Source: an uncultured Paracoccaceae bacterium (GTDB lineage: Bacteria > Pseudomonadota > Alphaproteobacteria > Rhodobacterales > Rhodobacteraceae). From it: 64,000 nt of DNA. Each line of letters begins with the position of its first letter. The stretch's first letter is position 1. Below the pieces are notes generated by a model. It saw only the letters and a program-made list of their open reading frames with translations. It made no database searches and was not told the origin of the DNA. Location of the stretch: NCBI GenBank assembly GCA_947497985.1, contig CANMIX010000007.1, forward strand, positions 124,001 to 188,000. Direction: 5' to 3'. Below, in pieces: positions 9,196 to 17,729 of this stretch. Both the position numbers and the translations under genes were made by a program.

Positions 9196-10551
9196 ATGAG
9201 CTTTGACTACGATCTGTTTGTAATCGGTGGCGGTTCGGGTGGCGTGCGGGCAGCACGTGTAGCAGCAGCAGGTGGGGCCAAGGTGGGCCTTGCAGAAGAG
9301 AGCCGTTATGGCGGCACCTGTGTGATCCGTGGCTGTGTGCCGAAAAAGTTCATGGTTTATGCGTCAGAATACCCAAGCATGGTCGAAGATGGCCGTGCCT
9401 ATGGATGGGATCTGGCTGAGAATGGCTTTAGCTGGGACACGTTCAGCGGCAAGCTGAATGCGGAACTGGATCGTCTGGAAGGTATTTATCGCAAGCTTCT
9501 GGCGAACTCTGGCGTTGAAAGCTTTGACCAGCGCGCGAAACTGGCGGATGCGCATACGGTTGAACTGGCCGACGGCACTAAGAAAACCGCGAAACATATT
9601 CTGGTAGCAACTGGCGGTTGGCCGGTTATCCCAGAATTCCCAGGCTCCGAACTGGCGATCACCTCGAACGAGATCTTCCATCTGAATGCATTGCCGGAAA
9701 ACATCTTGATCGTGGGTGGTGGTTATATCGCGTCTGAGTTTGCCGGTATCATGAATGGCCTTGGCGTCCAAACCACGCAGTTCTATCGCGGCACGCAAAT
9801 CCTGCGCGGTTTTGATGAGGAAGCGCGCAATGCTGTGGCCTCGGGCATGGCGGAGAACGGTGTTGATCTGCAGCTGGAAACCAATGTGGTCTCCATGGTG
9901 CAAGAGGGCGACAAGATCCGCGTCACCGACACCAAGGGCAATGAGACCCTGTTTGACAAGGTCATGTATGCGACCGGTCGTGCACCAAACTCCAAGAACC
10001 TCGGCCTAGAAGAGCTGGGTATCGCGGTCGGCAGCAAGGGTGAGATCAAGGTTGATCAATACAGCCAGACCAGCGTTCCGTCTGTCTATGCTGTTGGTGA
10101 CGTGACTGACCGCGTGAATCTGACGCCCGTTGCGATCCGCGAAGGCATGGCCTTTGTCGAGACTGTGTTCAATGGCAACCCAACCAGCCCTGACCACGAT
10201 CTGATCCCAACCGCGATCTTCACCCAGCCTGAAATGGGCACCGTGGGCCTTGGCGAAGAAGAGGCCGCCAAACAGGAAGCGATCGAAGTTTATGCGACCT
10301 CGTTCAAACCGATGCAGCAGGCCTTTGCTGGACGCGCCGACAAGGTGCTGATGAAACTGGTCGTCTCCAAGGCGACGCGTAAGGTTCTGGGCTGTCATAT
10401 TGTCGCGCCGGGCGCGGGTGAAATGATCCAGCTGGCAGGCATCGCCGTAAAGATGGGCGCAACCAAAGAAGACTTTGACCGGACCGTGGCCGTGCACCCG
10501 ACCATGTCTGAAGAACTGGTCACAATGAAAACACCGGTGCGTGAAACTTGA
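9196..10551 (+). CDS. gor: Glutathione-disulfide reductase
   Basis: 451 residues, a homodimeric FAD enzyme that reduces GSSG with NADPH. It has the FAD-binding GGGSGGVRAAR near residue 11, the redox-active pair C42/C47 in GGTCVIRGCVPKK, and the NADP-binding IVGGGYIASEFAGI near 175. The YAVGDVTDR FAD motif is near 300, and the C-terminal dimer segment HPTMSEELVTM holds the catalytic His and Glu. The gene is followed at 70 bases by hflK on the same strand. It may support the two glutathione transferases elsewhere in the window. Confidence 0.95.
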   Translation: MSFDYDLFVIGGGSGGVRAARVAAAGGAKVGLAEESRYGGTCVIRGCVPKKFMVYASEYPSMVEDGRAYGWDLAENGFSWDTFSGKLNAELDRLEGIYRKLLANSGVESFDQRAKLADAHTVELADGTKKTAKHILVATGGWPVIPEFPGSELAITSNEIFHLNALPENILIVGGGYIASEFAGIMNGLGVQTTQFYRGTQILRGFDEEARNAVASGMAENGVDLQLETNVVSMVQEGDKIRVTDTKGNETLFDKVMYATGRAPNSKNLGLEELGIAVGSKGEIKVDQYSQTSVPSVYAVGDVTDRVNLTPVAIREGMAFVETVFNGNPTSPDHDLIPTAIFTQPEMGTVGLGEEEAAKQEAIEVYATSFKPMQQAFAGRADKVLMKLVVSKATRKVLGCHIVAPGAGEMIQLAGIAVKMGATKEDFDRTVAVHPTMSEELVTMKTPVRET

Positions 10552-10565
10552 ATTCTCGAAAAAAA

Positions 10566-10595
10566 CGTTCAGGTTACACAAGACCAACCTGAACG
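10566..10595. promoter_or_regulatory. Perfect 10-bp inverted repeat between gor and hflK
   Basis: The arms CGTTCAGGTT and AACCTGAACG are separated by 10 bases. A run of A lies on the left and no T-run on the right, so it would read as an intrinsic terminator only on the minus strand, although both flanking genes are on the plus strand. An operator, or a processing hairpin ahead of hflK, is possible. Confidence 0.5.
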
Positions 10596-10621
10596 GTTGA
10601 ACTTTAAGGGATAGGAGACAT

Positions 10622-11764
10622 ATGGCGGGTAATAATGGTGGCCCTTGGGGGGGCGGAGGCTCTTCTGGGGGAGGTAACCGGGGAAACAACGGCGGAGGCG
10701 ACGGTGGTCGTCGGCCTGAGGATCCTCAAATTCCCGAAATCGACGAACTGGTCAAGAAAGGCCAGGAGCAGTTGCGGGTCCTGATGGGCGGCCGCGGCGG
10801 TCAAGGTGGCGGCGGCAAGCGCGGCGGCGGAGCAGGGGGCGGTGCACCTTTGTTCACCAAAGGCTCGTTGCTGTTGGGCGGTATCGCGGCTGTGTTCCTT
10901 TATGGGTATGCCAGTTTCTATACCGTCAAACCTGAGGAAAAGGGCGTAGAGCTGTTCCTTGGCAGCTTCCATCGAACAACCGATGAAGGCCCGCACTTCG
11001 CGTGGTGGCCATTTATCACCGCTGAAGTTCTGCCAACGTCGACCGAGCAGATCGAAAACATCGGTACGGGTTCGCGTGGCTCTGACGCGGGGCTGATGTT
11101 GACCGGGGATGAAAACATCATTGATGTTGATTTCCAGGTGGTTTGGAATATCTCTGACCCGGCGCGTTATTTGTTTAACCTGCGGGATCCTCGGACCACA
11201 ATTAACGCCGTCGCTGAATCCGCAATGCGTGAGATCATCGCCCAGTCTGAACTGGCACCGATCCTGAACCGTGACCGTGGTATCATCCGTGACCGTCTGG
11301 AAGAACTGATCCAGTCCACGCTGGACAGCTATGATTCCGGTGTGAACATTGTCCGCGTGAACTTTGACGGTGCCGATCCGCCAGAGCCTGTAAAAGATGC
11401 CTTCCGGGACGTTCAATCCGCTGGTCAGGAACGTGATCGCCTTGAAAAGCAAGCGGATGCTTACGCAAACCGCAAACTGGCGGGTGCACGTGGTCAAGCG
11501 GCGCAAACCCTGGAAGAAGCCGAAGCATATCGTGCGCAAGTTGTGAACGAAGCCTCGGGTGAAGCCAGCCGTTTCTCGGCCGTTCTGGAAGAGTACCAGA
11601 AAGCACCGGATGTGACGCGTAAACGTCTGTATCTGGAAACAATGGAAGAGGTTCTGGGCCGGGTCGACAAAATCATCCTGGATGAGAACTCGGGCGAAGG
11701 GTCAGGCATCGTGCCATACCTGCCGCTGAATGAACTGCGCCGTTCCGGCTCGGAGGGCAACTGA
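10622..11764 (+). CDS. hflK: FtsH protease modulator HflK
   Basis: 380 residues. The first 75 are Gly/Arg-rich and disordered, with a short helix IPEIDELVKKGQEQLRVLMGG typical of HflK. One membrane anchor follows (about residues 80-100, LLGGIAAVFLYGYASFYTV), then the SPFH/Band 7 domain and a coiled region rich in EAEAYRAQVV. HflK and HflC form a periplasm-facing assembly that holds FtsH and limits its proteolysis of membrane proteins. A GGAG ribosome site precedes the ATG. The stop overlaps the hflC start by one base. Confidence 0.95.
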   Translation: MAGNNGGPWGGGGSSGGGNRGNNGGGDGGRRPEDPQIPEIDELVKKGQEQLRVLMGGRGGQGGGGKRGGGAGGGAPLFTKGSLLLGGIAAVFLYGYASFYTVKPEEKGVELFLGSFHRTTDEGPHFAWWPFITAEVLPTSTEQIENIGTGSRGSDAGLMLTGDENIIDVDFQVVWNISDPARYLFNLRDPRTTINAVAESAMREIIAQSELAPILNRDRGIIRDRLEELIQSTLDSYDSGVNIVRVNFDGADPPEPVKDAFRDVQSAGQERDRLEKQADAYANRKLAGARGQAAQTLEEAEAYRAQVVNEASGEASRFSAVLEEYQKAPDVTRKRLYLETMEEVLGRVDKIILDENSGEGSGIVPYLPLNELRRSGSEGN

Positions 11765-12639
11765 TGAACCGTTCTAACCTTCTGATTATTGTGACCGTAG
11801 GTGTGCTGGTCGGGCTGTTGTCCTGTATCTTTATCGTGGACGAGCGGGAAAAGGCTCTGGTTCTGCGCTTTGGCCGTGTTGTCAATGTTCAAGAAGAGCC
11901 TGGCCTTGCGTTTAAATTGCCGCTGGTGGATCAGGTTGTCACCTATGACGACCGTATCTTGAGCCTCGAAGTGGGCCCTCTGGAAGTGACGCCGCTGGAT
12001 GACCGCCGTTTGGTGGTGGATGCCTTTGCACGTTACCGGATCGCAAATGTGGAAACCTTCCGCCAAGCGGTTGGTGGTGTTGGTGTTGCAGCTGCTGAAC
12101 AGCGTCTGGATAACATCATGCGCGACCAAACGCGTGAGATGCTGGGTACCGTGAGCTCGAACGACATTCTGTCGTCGGACCGTGCGGCGCTGATGCTGCG
12201 GATCCGCAATGGTGCGATTGCACAGGCGCGGGGTTTGGGTCTTGAAGTGATCGACGTCCGGCTGAAACGCACTGACTTGCCGCAAGCCAACTTGGAAGCA
12301 ACCTTTGCCCGGATGCGCGCTGAGCGTGAACGGGAAGCTGCCGACGAGATTGCGCGCGGTGAAGAAGCCGCCCAGCGTGTCCGTGCCCAAGCGGACCGGA
12401 CCGAGGTTGAACTGGTGTCTGAAGCAGAACGCGAAGCCGAGGTTATCCGCGGTGAAGCAGACGCTGAACGCAACGGCATCTTTGCCGAAGCCTATGGCGC
12501 GGATACGGAGTTCTTTGAGTTCTATCGCTCGCTGAACGCCTATTCCAACGCGCTGCAGGCAGGCAATTCCTCAATGGTTCTGTCGCCCGACAGTGAGTTC
12601 TTCAACTACCTGAAATCGGCGACCGGCAACGGTAAATAA
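11764..12639 (+). CDS. hflC: FtsH protease modulator HflC
   Basis: 291 residues with an N-terminal membrane anchor (about 5-24) leading into FIVDEREKALVLRFG, the start of the SPFH domain. A long helical EREREAADEIARGEEAAQ stretch and a DTEFFEFYRSLNAY segment are typical of HflC. It is the obligate partner of HflK and is translationally coupled to it. A strong terminator follows, so the hflKC transcript ends here. In related genomes I recall a DegP-type protease gene following directly; here it lies 7.5 kb further on. Confidence 0.95.
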   Translation: MNRSNLLIIVTVGVLVGLLSCIFIVDEREKALVLRFGRVVNVQEEPGLAFKLPLVDQVVTYDDRILSLEVGPLEVTPLDDRRLVVDAFARYRIANVETFRQAVGGVGVAAAEQRLDNIMRDQTREMLGTVSSNDILSSDRAALMLRIRNGAIAQARGLGLEVIDVRLKRTDLPQANLEATFARMRAEREREAADEIARGEEAAQRVRAQADRTEVELVSEAEREAEVIRGEADAERNGIFAEAYGADTEFFEFYRSLNAYSNALQAGNSSMVLSPDSEFFNYLKSATGNGK

Positions 12640-12658
12640 GACATCTCGGTTGAGAGAA

Positions 12659-12693
12659 AAAAAAACCGGCCTTGCTCTGCGAGGCCGGTTTTT
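12659..12693 (+). terminator. Intrinsic terminator after hflC
   Basis: AAACCGGCC pairs with GGCCGGTTT across an 11-base loop, with a T-run after it and an A-run before it. It could also serve the opposing flavin monooxygenase gene. Confidence 0.9.
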
Positions 12694-12850
12694 TGTTGGA
12701 GCGGTTGAGCAAAATTTGGAAACACTGTCGCAATGAGGCGCGGTTTCCAATGTGAATGAGCGCTTGGTTGCGTCGTGTTGAAACAGCGAACAAGCCGATG
12801 TCTTCCGAAACTCCTGTTCGGGCAACAAGTCTGTGGTTTTCGCCGTGTTT

Positions 12851-14113
12851 CTATGGAGCGGAGGCGTTTGTTTCGCTCGGTTGGTAAGATAGGTAGCTTT
12901 CCTGAATTGCGATCTGGTCGGCAATGAATTTCGCGTCATGCCAGACGCCCCAGATAAACGATGACCCTCGGCGTGATTGCCAGGGTAAGCCGACAAAGTA
13001 GAGACCAGGCACCGCAGATACTCCGCGCTGTTGGAGAGGCCTGTGCTGGTCGTCAAATGTGTCTGCCTTGAGCCAACCATAGTCAAATTGAAACCCGGTG
13101 GCCCAGATGACCGTCGAGATGTTGCGATCGGCGAGATCAAGCGCGCGGATGGGATTGGTCACACAGTTGGGATCGTTTGGAATGTTCCATGCTTCCGGCT
13201 CTTCAGGCAGATCAATGCCTGTGCGTGCGACATAGGCATCGGCCGCTTCAAGAAGGGACAACATGTTTTTGTCCCCTGCATCAAGGTTCGTTTTCAAGTC
13301 ATCAGCGACCTGCAGGATGCCGTTTTCATATCCTGAGGACATGCCCAACAGGGTGATCCCACGTTCAGCCAGACGCCGGAAATCTACGGTTTGCCCGCCA
13401 AGTGCACCGCTGACAGCGATGGTTACATGTTCGGTCCCGGGCGCGGGGGTGTCCATGTTCCAGACCCCCAGAACGCCAAGCCACCAGACATTGTCGCGGC
13501 CTCGGTACCGCCGTGGTGGGCGATCATGGGGACCGATGGAGAGAAACACGTCGCGGCCTGCCGCATGTAGCTCTGCCGCAATCTGAGATCCGGATGAACC
13601 TCCGCCAATGACCAAGACGGCGCCTTCTGGCAGGTTGTCGGGGTTGCGGTACGCCGTCGAATGCATCTGCGTTACGCGGGCGGTCTGCGGAATGATTGGT
13701 GGGATTGCAGGTTTTTGGAAGGGTCCGGTTGCACAGACTATGTTGCGCGCTTCGATCGGGCCGTGCGACGTCTCTAAGAGAAATCCAGCGCCTGTGTTGT
13801 GTGGTTCGGCACAGTTAACCGTCACACCGGTGCGCACCGGGGCGTTGATCATTTTGGCGTAGTCTTCGAAATATTGGGCGACGCTTTCCTTGTCTGCAAA
13901 AGCATCGCGGTCCATTGGAAACTCCATACCTGGAAAGCGATCATGCCAAGCTGGTCCGTTCGCGACAAGCGAGTCCCACCGTTCAGATCTCCAACGTTCA
14001 GCGATCCGGCCGCGTTCAAGAACGATATGTTCAATACCCTGTGCGTGCAGATGTTCGCTGGTGGCAATGCCAGCCTGACCCGCCCCAATAACCACAGTGT
14101 TAAACTTTTCCAT
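12851..14113 (-). CDS. FAD/NADPH-dependent monooxygenase (CzcO/FMO-like)
   Basis: 421 residues from the ATG at 14113, preceded by AAAGGG. An ATG 21 bases upstream has no ribosome site. The FAD loop GAGQAG is at 10-15, with ERGRIAERWRSERWDSL behind it. A second dinucleotide loop VIGGGSSGSQIAAEL lies in the middle, and IWATGFQFDYGWL near the C-terminus is typical of class B flavin monooxygenases of the CzcO/YUCCA-like group. It is divergent from the Rieske operon across a 211-base spacer with a LysR-type palindrome, so it likely belongs to the same pathway. The substrate is unknown. Confidence 0.88.
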   Translation of the reverse strand: MEKFNTVVIGAGQAGIATSEHLHAQGIEHIVLERGRIAERWRSERWDSLVANGPAWHDRFPGMEFPMDRDAFADKESVAQYFEDYAKMINAPVRTGVTVNCAEPHNTGAGFLLETSHGPIEARNIVCATGPFQKPAIPPIIPQTARVTQMHSTAYRNPDNLPEGAVLVIGGGSSGSQIAAELHAAGRDVFLSIGPHDRPPRRYRGRDNVWWLGVLGVWNMDTPAPGTEHVTIAVSGALGGQTVDFRRLAERGITLLGMSSGYENGILQVADDLKTNLDAGDKNMLSLLEAADAYVARTGIDLPEEPEAWNIPNDPNCVTNPIRALDLADRNISTVIWATGFQFDYGWLKADTFDDQHRPLQQRGVSAVPGLYFVGLPWQSRRGSSFIWGVWHDAKFIADQIAIQESYLSYQPSETNASAP

Positions 14114-14208
14114 GGTGTAGCCCTTTGCTGACATACGACAAGTTGGGGCCCAAGCCGGTTTCGTTGGGCCGCCGTTTGCGCAGCATCATTTTGTTTATAC
14201 CTTATGTC

Positions 14209-14227
14209 GATTAGTTTTTAGCTAATC
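14209..14227. promoter_or_regulatory. Candidate LysR operator in the divergent promoter of the island
   Basis: The dyad GATTAG / CTAATC has a 7-base spacer and contains a T-N11-A core. It lies in the spacer between the flavin monooxygenase and the first Rieske gene, an expected site for the LysR protein encoded at 17730-18686. The match is to the general LysR pattern only. Confidence 0.45.
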
Positions 14228-14324
14228 ATCAGTTAGGTAGATAGGCAGTTGCCGCAGCCACAAGTCACTGCATTGTACGTTGGAGAGCGCTCGACTGCGG
14301 CTCCCCAACAAGAGGTTTGCTTTC

Positions 14325-15467
14325 ATGCCCAAAGACCACGTCGACCCAGTTTCCGCTTTGCGCGAGAATACCTCGGTTCCCTTCGAGCGCGCGCGCGCGA
14401 TGCCAACTGAGGTCTATACCGAGCAGAGCTTTGTGGACGCTGAGTTAGAGCATATTTTTCGTAAGGACTGGTACTGTGTCGGGCGGGCTGATGCGCTGGC
14501 GAATTCTGGTGACTATGTCGCTTGCGAATTGGCAGGCCAGCCAATCGTTGTTTTGCGGGATCGCGATGATAGCCTGCGCGCGATGAGCAATGTTTGCCTG
14601 CATCGGATGTCGACGCTTTTACAGGGGCGTGGCAATGCCAAAACGATTGTCTGCCCTTATCATGCGTGGACTTACAACCTGGATGGCAAACTGCGTGGCG
14701 CGCCTGCAATGACGCAGAATGAAGGGTTTTGCAAAGATCACTACGCGTTGCCGCAGGTCCGGTGCGAAGAATGGCTGGGTTGGGTGTTCGTGTGTCTCGA
14801 TCCGGAGGCCGCTCCGGTAGCTGATCAGCTGTCCGAAGTGGCGCACATGATCGAAGGCTACAATATGGCCAACTACTCCGAGGCGTTTTATGAGGAGCAT
14901 GTTTGGGACACCAATTGGAAGGTGTTGGCGGAAAATTTCATGGAAAGCTACCACTTGCCTGTGTGTCATGCGGGCACGATTGGTGGGTTGTCGCGGCTCC
15001 AAGACATGGTTTGCCCTCCGGGGCACGCGGCCTTTAACTATCATACGATCCTGAAGGATGAGACGCTGCGCATTGCCATGGCGCATCCAAACAACGACCG
15101 GTTAAAAGGGGACGAACGCCGCACGACCTATTTGTTGGCGCTTTATCCGAGCCTTATGATCACGCTTACGCCGGGCTATTTCTGGTATTTGTCCTTACAT
15201 CCCAAAGGTCCGGGACAAGTCCACATCCGCTTTGGTGGTGGAATGTCGAATGATTTTGCAAATGATCCCGACGCGCAAGACAACTTTGCCGCGCTCAAGG
15301 CGCTGCTTGATGATGTGAATATTGAAGATCGGGGCTGCACCGAGAAGGTCTTTAACGGTCTGTGCTCAGATGTGGCCAAACCCGGTCATCTCAGTCACCT
15401 CGAGCGCCCGAATTACGATTTTGCGCAATACCTGGTGAAAAAAATAGACGCGGAAGGCGCAGCCTAA
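14325..15467 (+). CDS. Rieske 2Fe-2S oxygenase, alpha-type subunit (first)
   Basis: 380 residues from the ATG at 14325. Rieske ligands are C91-x-H93 and C110-x2-H113. The mononuclear iron histidines H210 and H215 lie in ENFMESYHLPVCH, with a later NIEDRGCTEKVFNG segment that should supply the Asp. This is the architecture of oxygenase subunits that hydroxylate or N-demethylate substrates such as betaines, carnitine or ring compounds. An in-frame ORF extension to 14280 is not conserved-looking. RidA follows after one base, so they are cotranscribed. No reductase gene lies nearby. Confidence 0.92.
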   Translation: MPKDHVDPVSALRENTSVPFERARAMPTEVYTEQSFVDAELEHIFRKDWYCVGRADALANSGDYVACELAGQPIVVLRDRDDSLRAMSNVCLHRMSTLLQGRGNAKTIVCPYHAWTYNLDGKLRGAPAMTQNEGFCKDHYALPQVRCEEWLGWVFVCLDPEAAPVADQLSEVAHMIEGYNMANYSEAFYEEHVWDTNWKVLAENFMESYHLPVCHAGTIGGLSRLQDMVCPPGHAAFNYHTILKDETLRIAMAHPNNDRLKGDERRTTYLLALYPSLMITLTPGYFWYLSLHPKGPGQVHIRFGGGMSNDFANDPDAQDNFAALKALLDDVNIEDRGCTEKVFNGLCSDVAKPGHLSHLERPNYDFAQYLVKKIDAEGAA

Positions 15468-15468
15468 C

Positions 15469-15885
15469 ATGACCCATAAACGTATACGACCATTCAACAC
15501 GGCCGAGACCTATCCGGAACAAGCGCTCGACAATGACTTGTGCCAAGCGGTGGTCACACGTGGAGGAAGCACCGTCTGGATGCGTGGCCAATGTCCACAA
15601 AACCTTGATGATGCTCGGAACATTGACAGCCACGATCCGGCCGAACAAACCCACAAGGTGATGCAAAATATCCAGCAATTGATCGAAGAAGCAGGCGGTG
15701 AAATGTCCCACCTGTTCAAGGTCGTTGTCTATATTACTGACGTGCGCCACCGCGAGGCTGTTTATCGCACCATGGGCGAATACATCAAAGGCGTACATCC
15801 AGTTTCCACCGGCTTGGTGGTGCAAGCGCTGGCGCGGCCGGAATGGCTGGTTGAAATCGACGCCACCGCCGTGATCCCGGATTAG
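15469..15885 (+). CDS. RidA/YjgF-family protein
   Basis: 138 residues, the usual Rid length. It has the trimer-forming core VVTRGGSTVWMRGQ, a HKVMQNIQQLIEEAGG helix, LFKVVVYITDVRHREAVY, and a C-terminal ARPEWLVEIDATAVIPD. Rid proteins hydrolyse reactive enamines/imines or act as ring-opening deaminases in degradation pathways. Its place between two Rieske oxygenases suggests a pathway step that yields an imine or enamine. It starts one base after the stop of the first Rieske gene and ends four bases before the DUF1028 gene. Confidence 0.92.
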   Translation: MTHKRIRPFNTAETYPEQALDNDLCQAVVTRGGSTVWMRGQCPQNLDDARNIDSHDPAEQTHKVMQNIQQLIEEAGGEMSHLFKVVVYITDVRHREAVYRTMGEYIKGVHPVSTGLVVQALARPEWLVEIDATAVIPD

Positions 15886-15889
15886 AGCC

Positions 15890-16564
15890 ATGACATTTTC
15901 ACTTGTGGCCCGCTGTGCAGAGACCGGCATGTTTGGGATGGCTATTTCCTCATCATCTCCCGCCGTTGCAGCCCGCTGTGCTTATGCACGTGCCGGGGTT
16001 GGTGCTGTCGCCAGCCAGAACGTGACCGATCCGAGCCTTGGGCCAAAAACATTGGACCGATTGGCACAAGGGGCCTCTGCTCCGGAAGCTGTTGCAGCGA
16101 TTATAGAAGCTGCAAACCATGTAGAATACCGACAGCTTTTGGCTATCGACGCGCAAGGGCGAACAGCCATTCATTCGGGCTCGAACGTGTTGGGCACTTG
16201 GAACGAAGCACGTGGTCGTGATGTGGCCTCAGGCGGGAACTTGCTTGCCAATACAGATGTGCCTCAAGCGATTGTTGCGGGATTTGAGGTCGCAACTGGC
16301 CACCTCGGTGATCGATTAATTGCTGCGATGCGGGCCGGATTGTCTGCCGGTGGCGAGGCTGGGCCGGTCCATTCGGCGGGCCTTCTTCTGGTGGATAACG
16401 TCAGCTGGCCGGTTGCGGATCTGCGTTGTGACTGGACCGAAGATTGTCCGATCGAAGCGGTTGCAACAGCTTGGGACCAATACAAACCCCAAATGGATGA
16501 CTACATTCGCCGCGCGCTCGATCCTGTAGCCGCACCGTCTTATGGCGTGCCCGGCGATACGTAA
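15890..16564 (+). CDS. DUF1028 (Ntn-hydrolase-like) protein
   Basis: 224 residues starting MTFSLVARCAETGMFGMAISSSSPAV, with CAYARAGVGAVASQN and GPKTLDRLAQG, all recognisable features of DUF1028. The family is related to N-terminal-nucleophile hydrolases and often sits beside RidA and amidohydrolase genes, but I know of no firmly assigned reaction. It is in a tight operon: it begins four bases after ridA and is followed by the second Rieske gene after about 22 bases. An amide- or lactam-hydrolysing role is inference from context. Confidence 0.88.
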   Translation: MTFSLVARCAETGMFGMAISSSSPAVAARCAYARAGVGAVASQNVTDPSLGPKTLDRLAQGASAPEAVAAIIEAANHVEYRQLLAIDAQGRTAIHSGSNVLGTWNEARGRDVASGGNLLANTDVPQAIVAGFEVATGHLGDRLIAAMRAGLSAGGEAGPVHSAGLLLVDNVSWPVADLRCDWTEDCPIEAVATAWDQYKPQMDDYIRRALDPVAAPSYGVPGDT

Positions 16565-16586
16565 AACCAACAAGAACAGAGGGGCG

Positions 16587-17696
16587 ATGATGAATATTCG
16601 TAACACACTGCAAGAAATAGCCGCTTTGCCCGCTGACTCACCTATGGGGATGCCGGGGGCATTCTATACATCTCAGGATCAATTTGACCATGAGGCGCGA
16701 ACGGTTTTGCGTACGGGTTGGCACTGTCTTGGCCGTCTGGATGAAATCCCCGAACCCGGCGATTACTTCACCGTGCAGCTTTTGAATGAACCGCTTCTGA
16801 TCGTGCGCGACGATGACGGCCGTGTGCGGGTTCTGGCCAATGTCTGCCGTCACCGTGGAATGCCGTTGGCTGAAGGGCGCGGGAATTCAAAACGGTTTGT
16901 GTGCTCTTATCATGCGTGGTCCTATGGGCGCGACGGCGCCTTGTTGAAAGCGCCACGGATGAAGAATGCGGGCTTTAACGTAAAGGCCTGCAAACTTCCC
17001 GAACACAATGTGCAGCTGTGGAACGGGTTCATCTATGTCAATTTGTCAGCGGATGCCGTGCCTTTTGAACATCCTGAACTGGATGCGTTGCTCACGCCGT
17101 ATGAGACCAAGGATTTCCGCCTTGTACACGTCGCGGTCGAGCACTGGCAGACCAACTGGAAATGTCTCGTCGAAAATTTCATGGAAGGCTACCACCTAAG
17201 CGTCGTGCACCCGCAAACCTTGCACGGGTACACGCCGTCTGGACTGTCGCGCAAGTTGGTTGCTGGTGATGGCTATACGTCTTATGCGGCGAACTACCCT
17301 GACAGTATTGCACCACGTGGCGACGGCGCCCCGGGCTTGAGCGATGCCGAACGCAAACGTTCCTCTCTGTTTGCCAAGTTTCCGACCCAAGTGGCGAGCC
17401 AAGCCGCAAGCCTGCTTGTCTCACTTTCGATTTTCCCGGTGAATGCAAACCTGATACAAGTCAAATGGACGATGTCCACTTACCGCAACGATCTCGATGA
17501 TGACACGATCCAACAGCGCATTGCTCTTTGGGAAGAGGTGAACCGAGAAGATCGTGAAAAGCTTGAGCGGATGCAAGTTGCACTGCATTCTGCCCATGCC
17601 GCCGAAGGACCACTTGCCGAGGATGACTATGAAGGCACAATCCGCGATTTCCAGATATGGCTCGCGCAGGAGGATATGCGCGTCGGAGCATCCTAA
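16587..17696 (+). CDS. Rieske 2Fe-2S oxygenase, alpha-type subunit (second)
   Basis: 369 residues from the first ATG of an ATGATG pair, behind a GAGGGG site. Rieske ligands are C87-x-H89 and C106-x2-H109. The catalytic iron histidines are H203 and H208 in ENFMEGYHLSVVH. It is similar in size and order of motifs to the first oxygenase but clearly diverged, so the two probably act on successive intermediates. The C-terminus lacks a reductase domain. The upstream part of the open frame (16542-16586) overlaps the DUF1028 gene and is not translated in my reading. Confidence 0.92.
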   Translation: MMNIRNTLQEIAALPADSPMGMPGAFYTSQDQFDHEARTVLRTGWHCLGRLDEIPEPGDYFTVQLLNEPLLIVRDDDGRVRVLANVCRHRGMPLAEGRGNSKRFVCSYHAWSYGRDGALLKAPRMKNAGFNVKACKLPEHNVQLWNGFIYVNLSADAVPFEHPELDALLTPYETKDFRLVHVAVEHWQTNWKCLVENFMEGYHLSVVHPQTLHGYTPSGLSRKLVAGDGYTSYAANYPDSIAPRGDGAPGLSDAERKRSSLFAKFPTQVASQAASLLVSLSIFPVNANLIQVKWTMSTYRNDLDDDTIQQRIALWEEVNREDREKLERMQVALHSAHAAEGPLAEDDYEGTIRDFQIWLAQEDMRVGAS

Positions 17697-17729
17697 ATGC
17701 ATGCAGGACGTTGAAGTTTTTGCAAAGTC

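Noticed and set aside
10006..10689. 227-codon minus-strand frame over gor and the start of hflK
   Set aside because: It lies opposite well-supported genes and shows no protein-like pattern.
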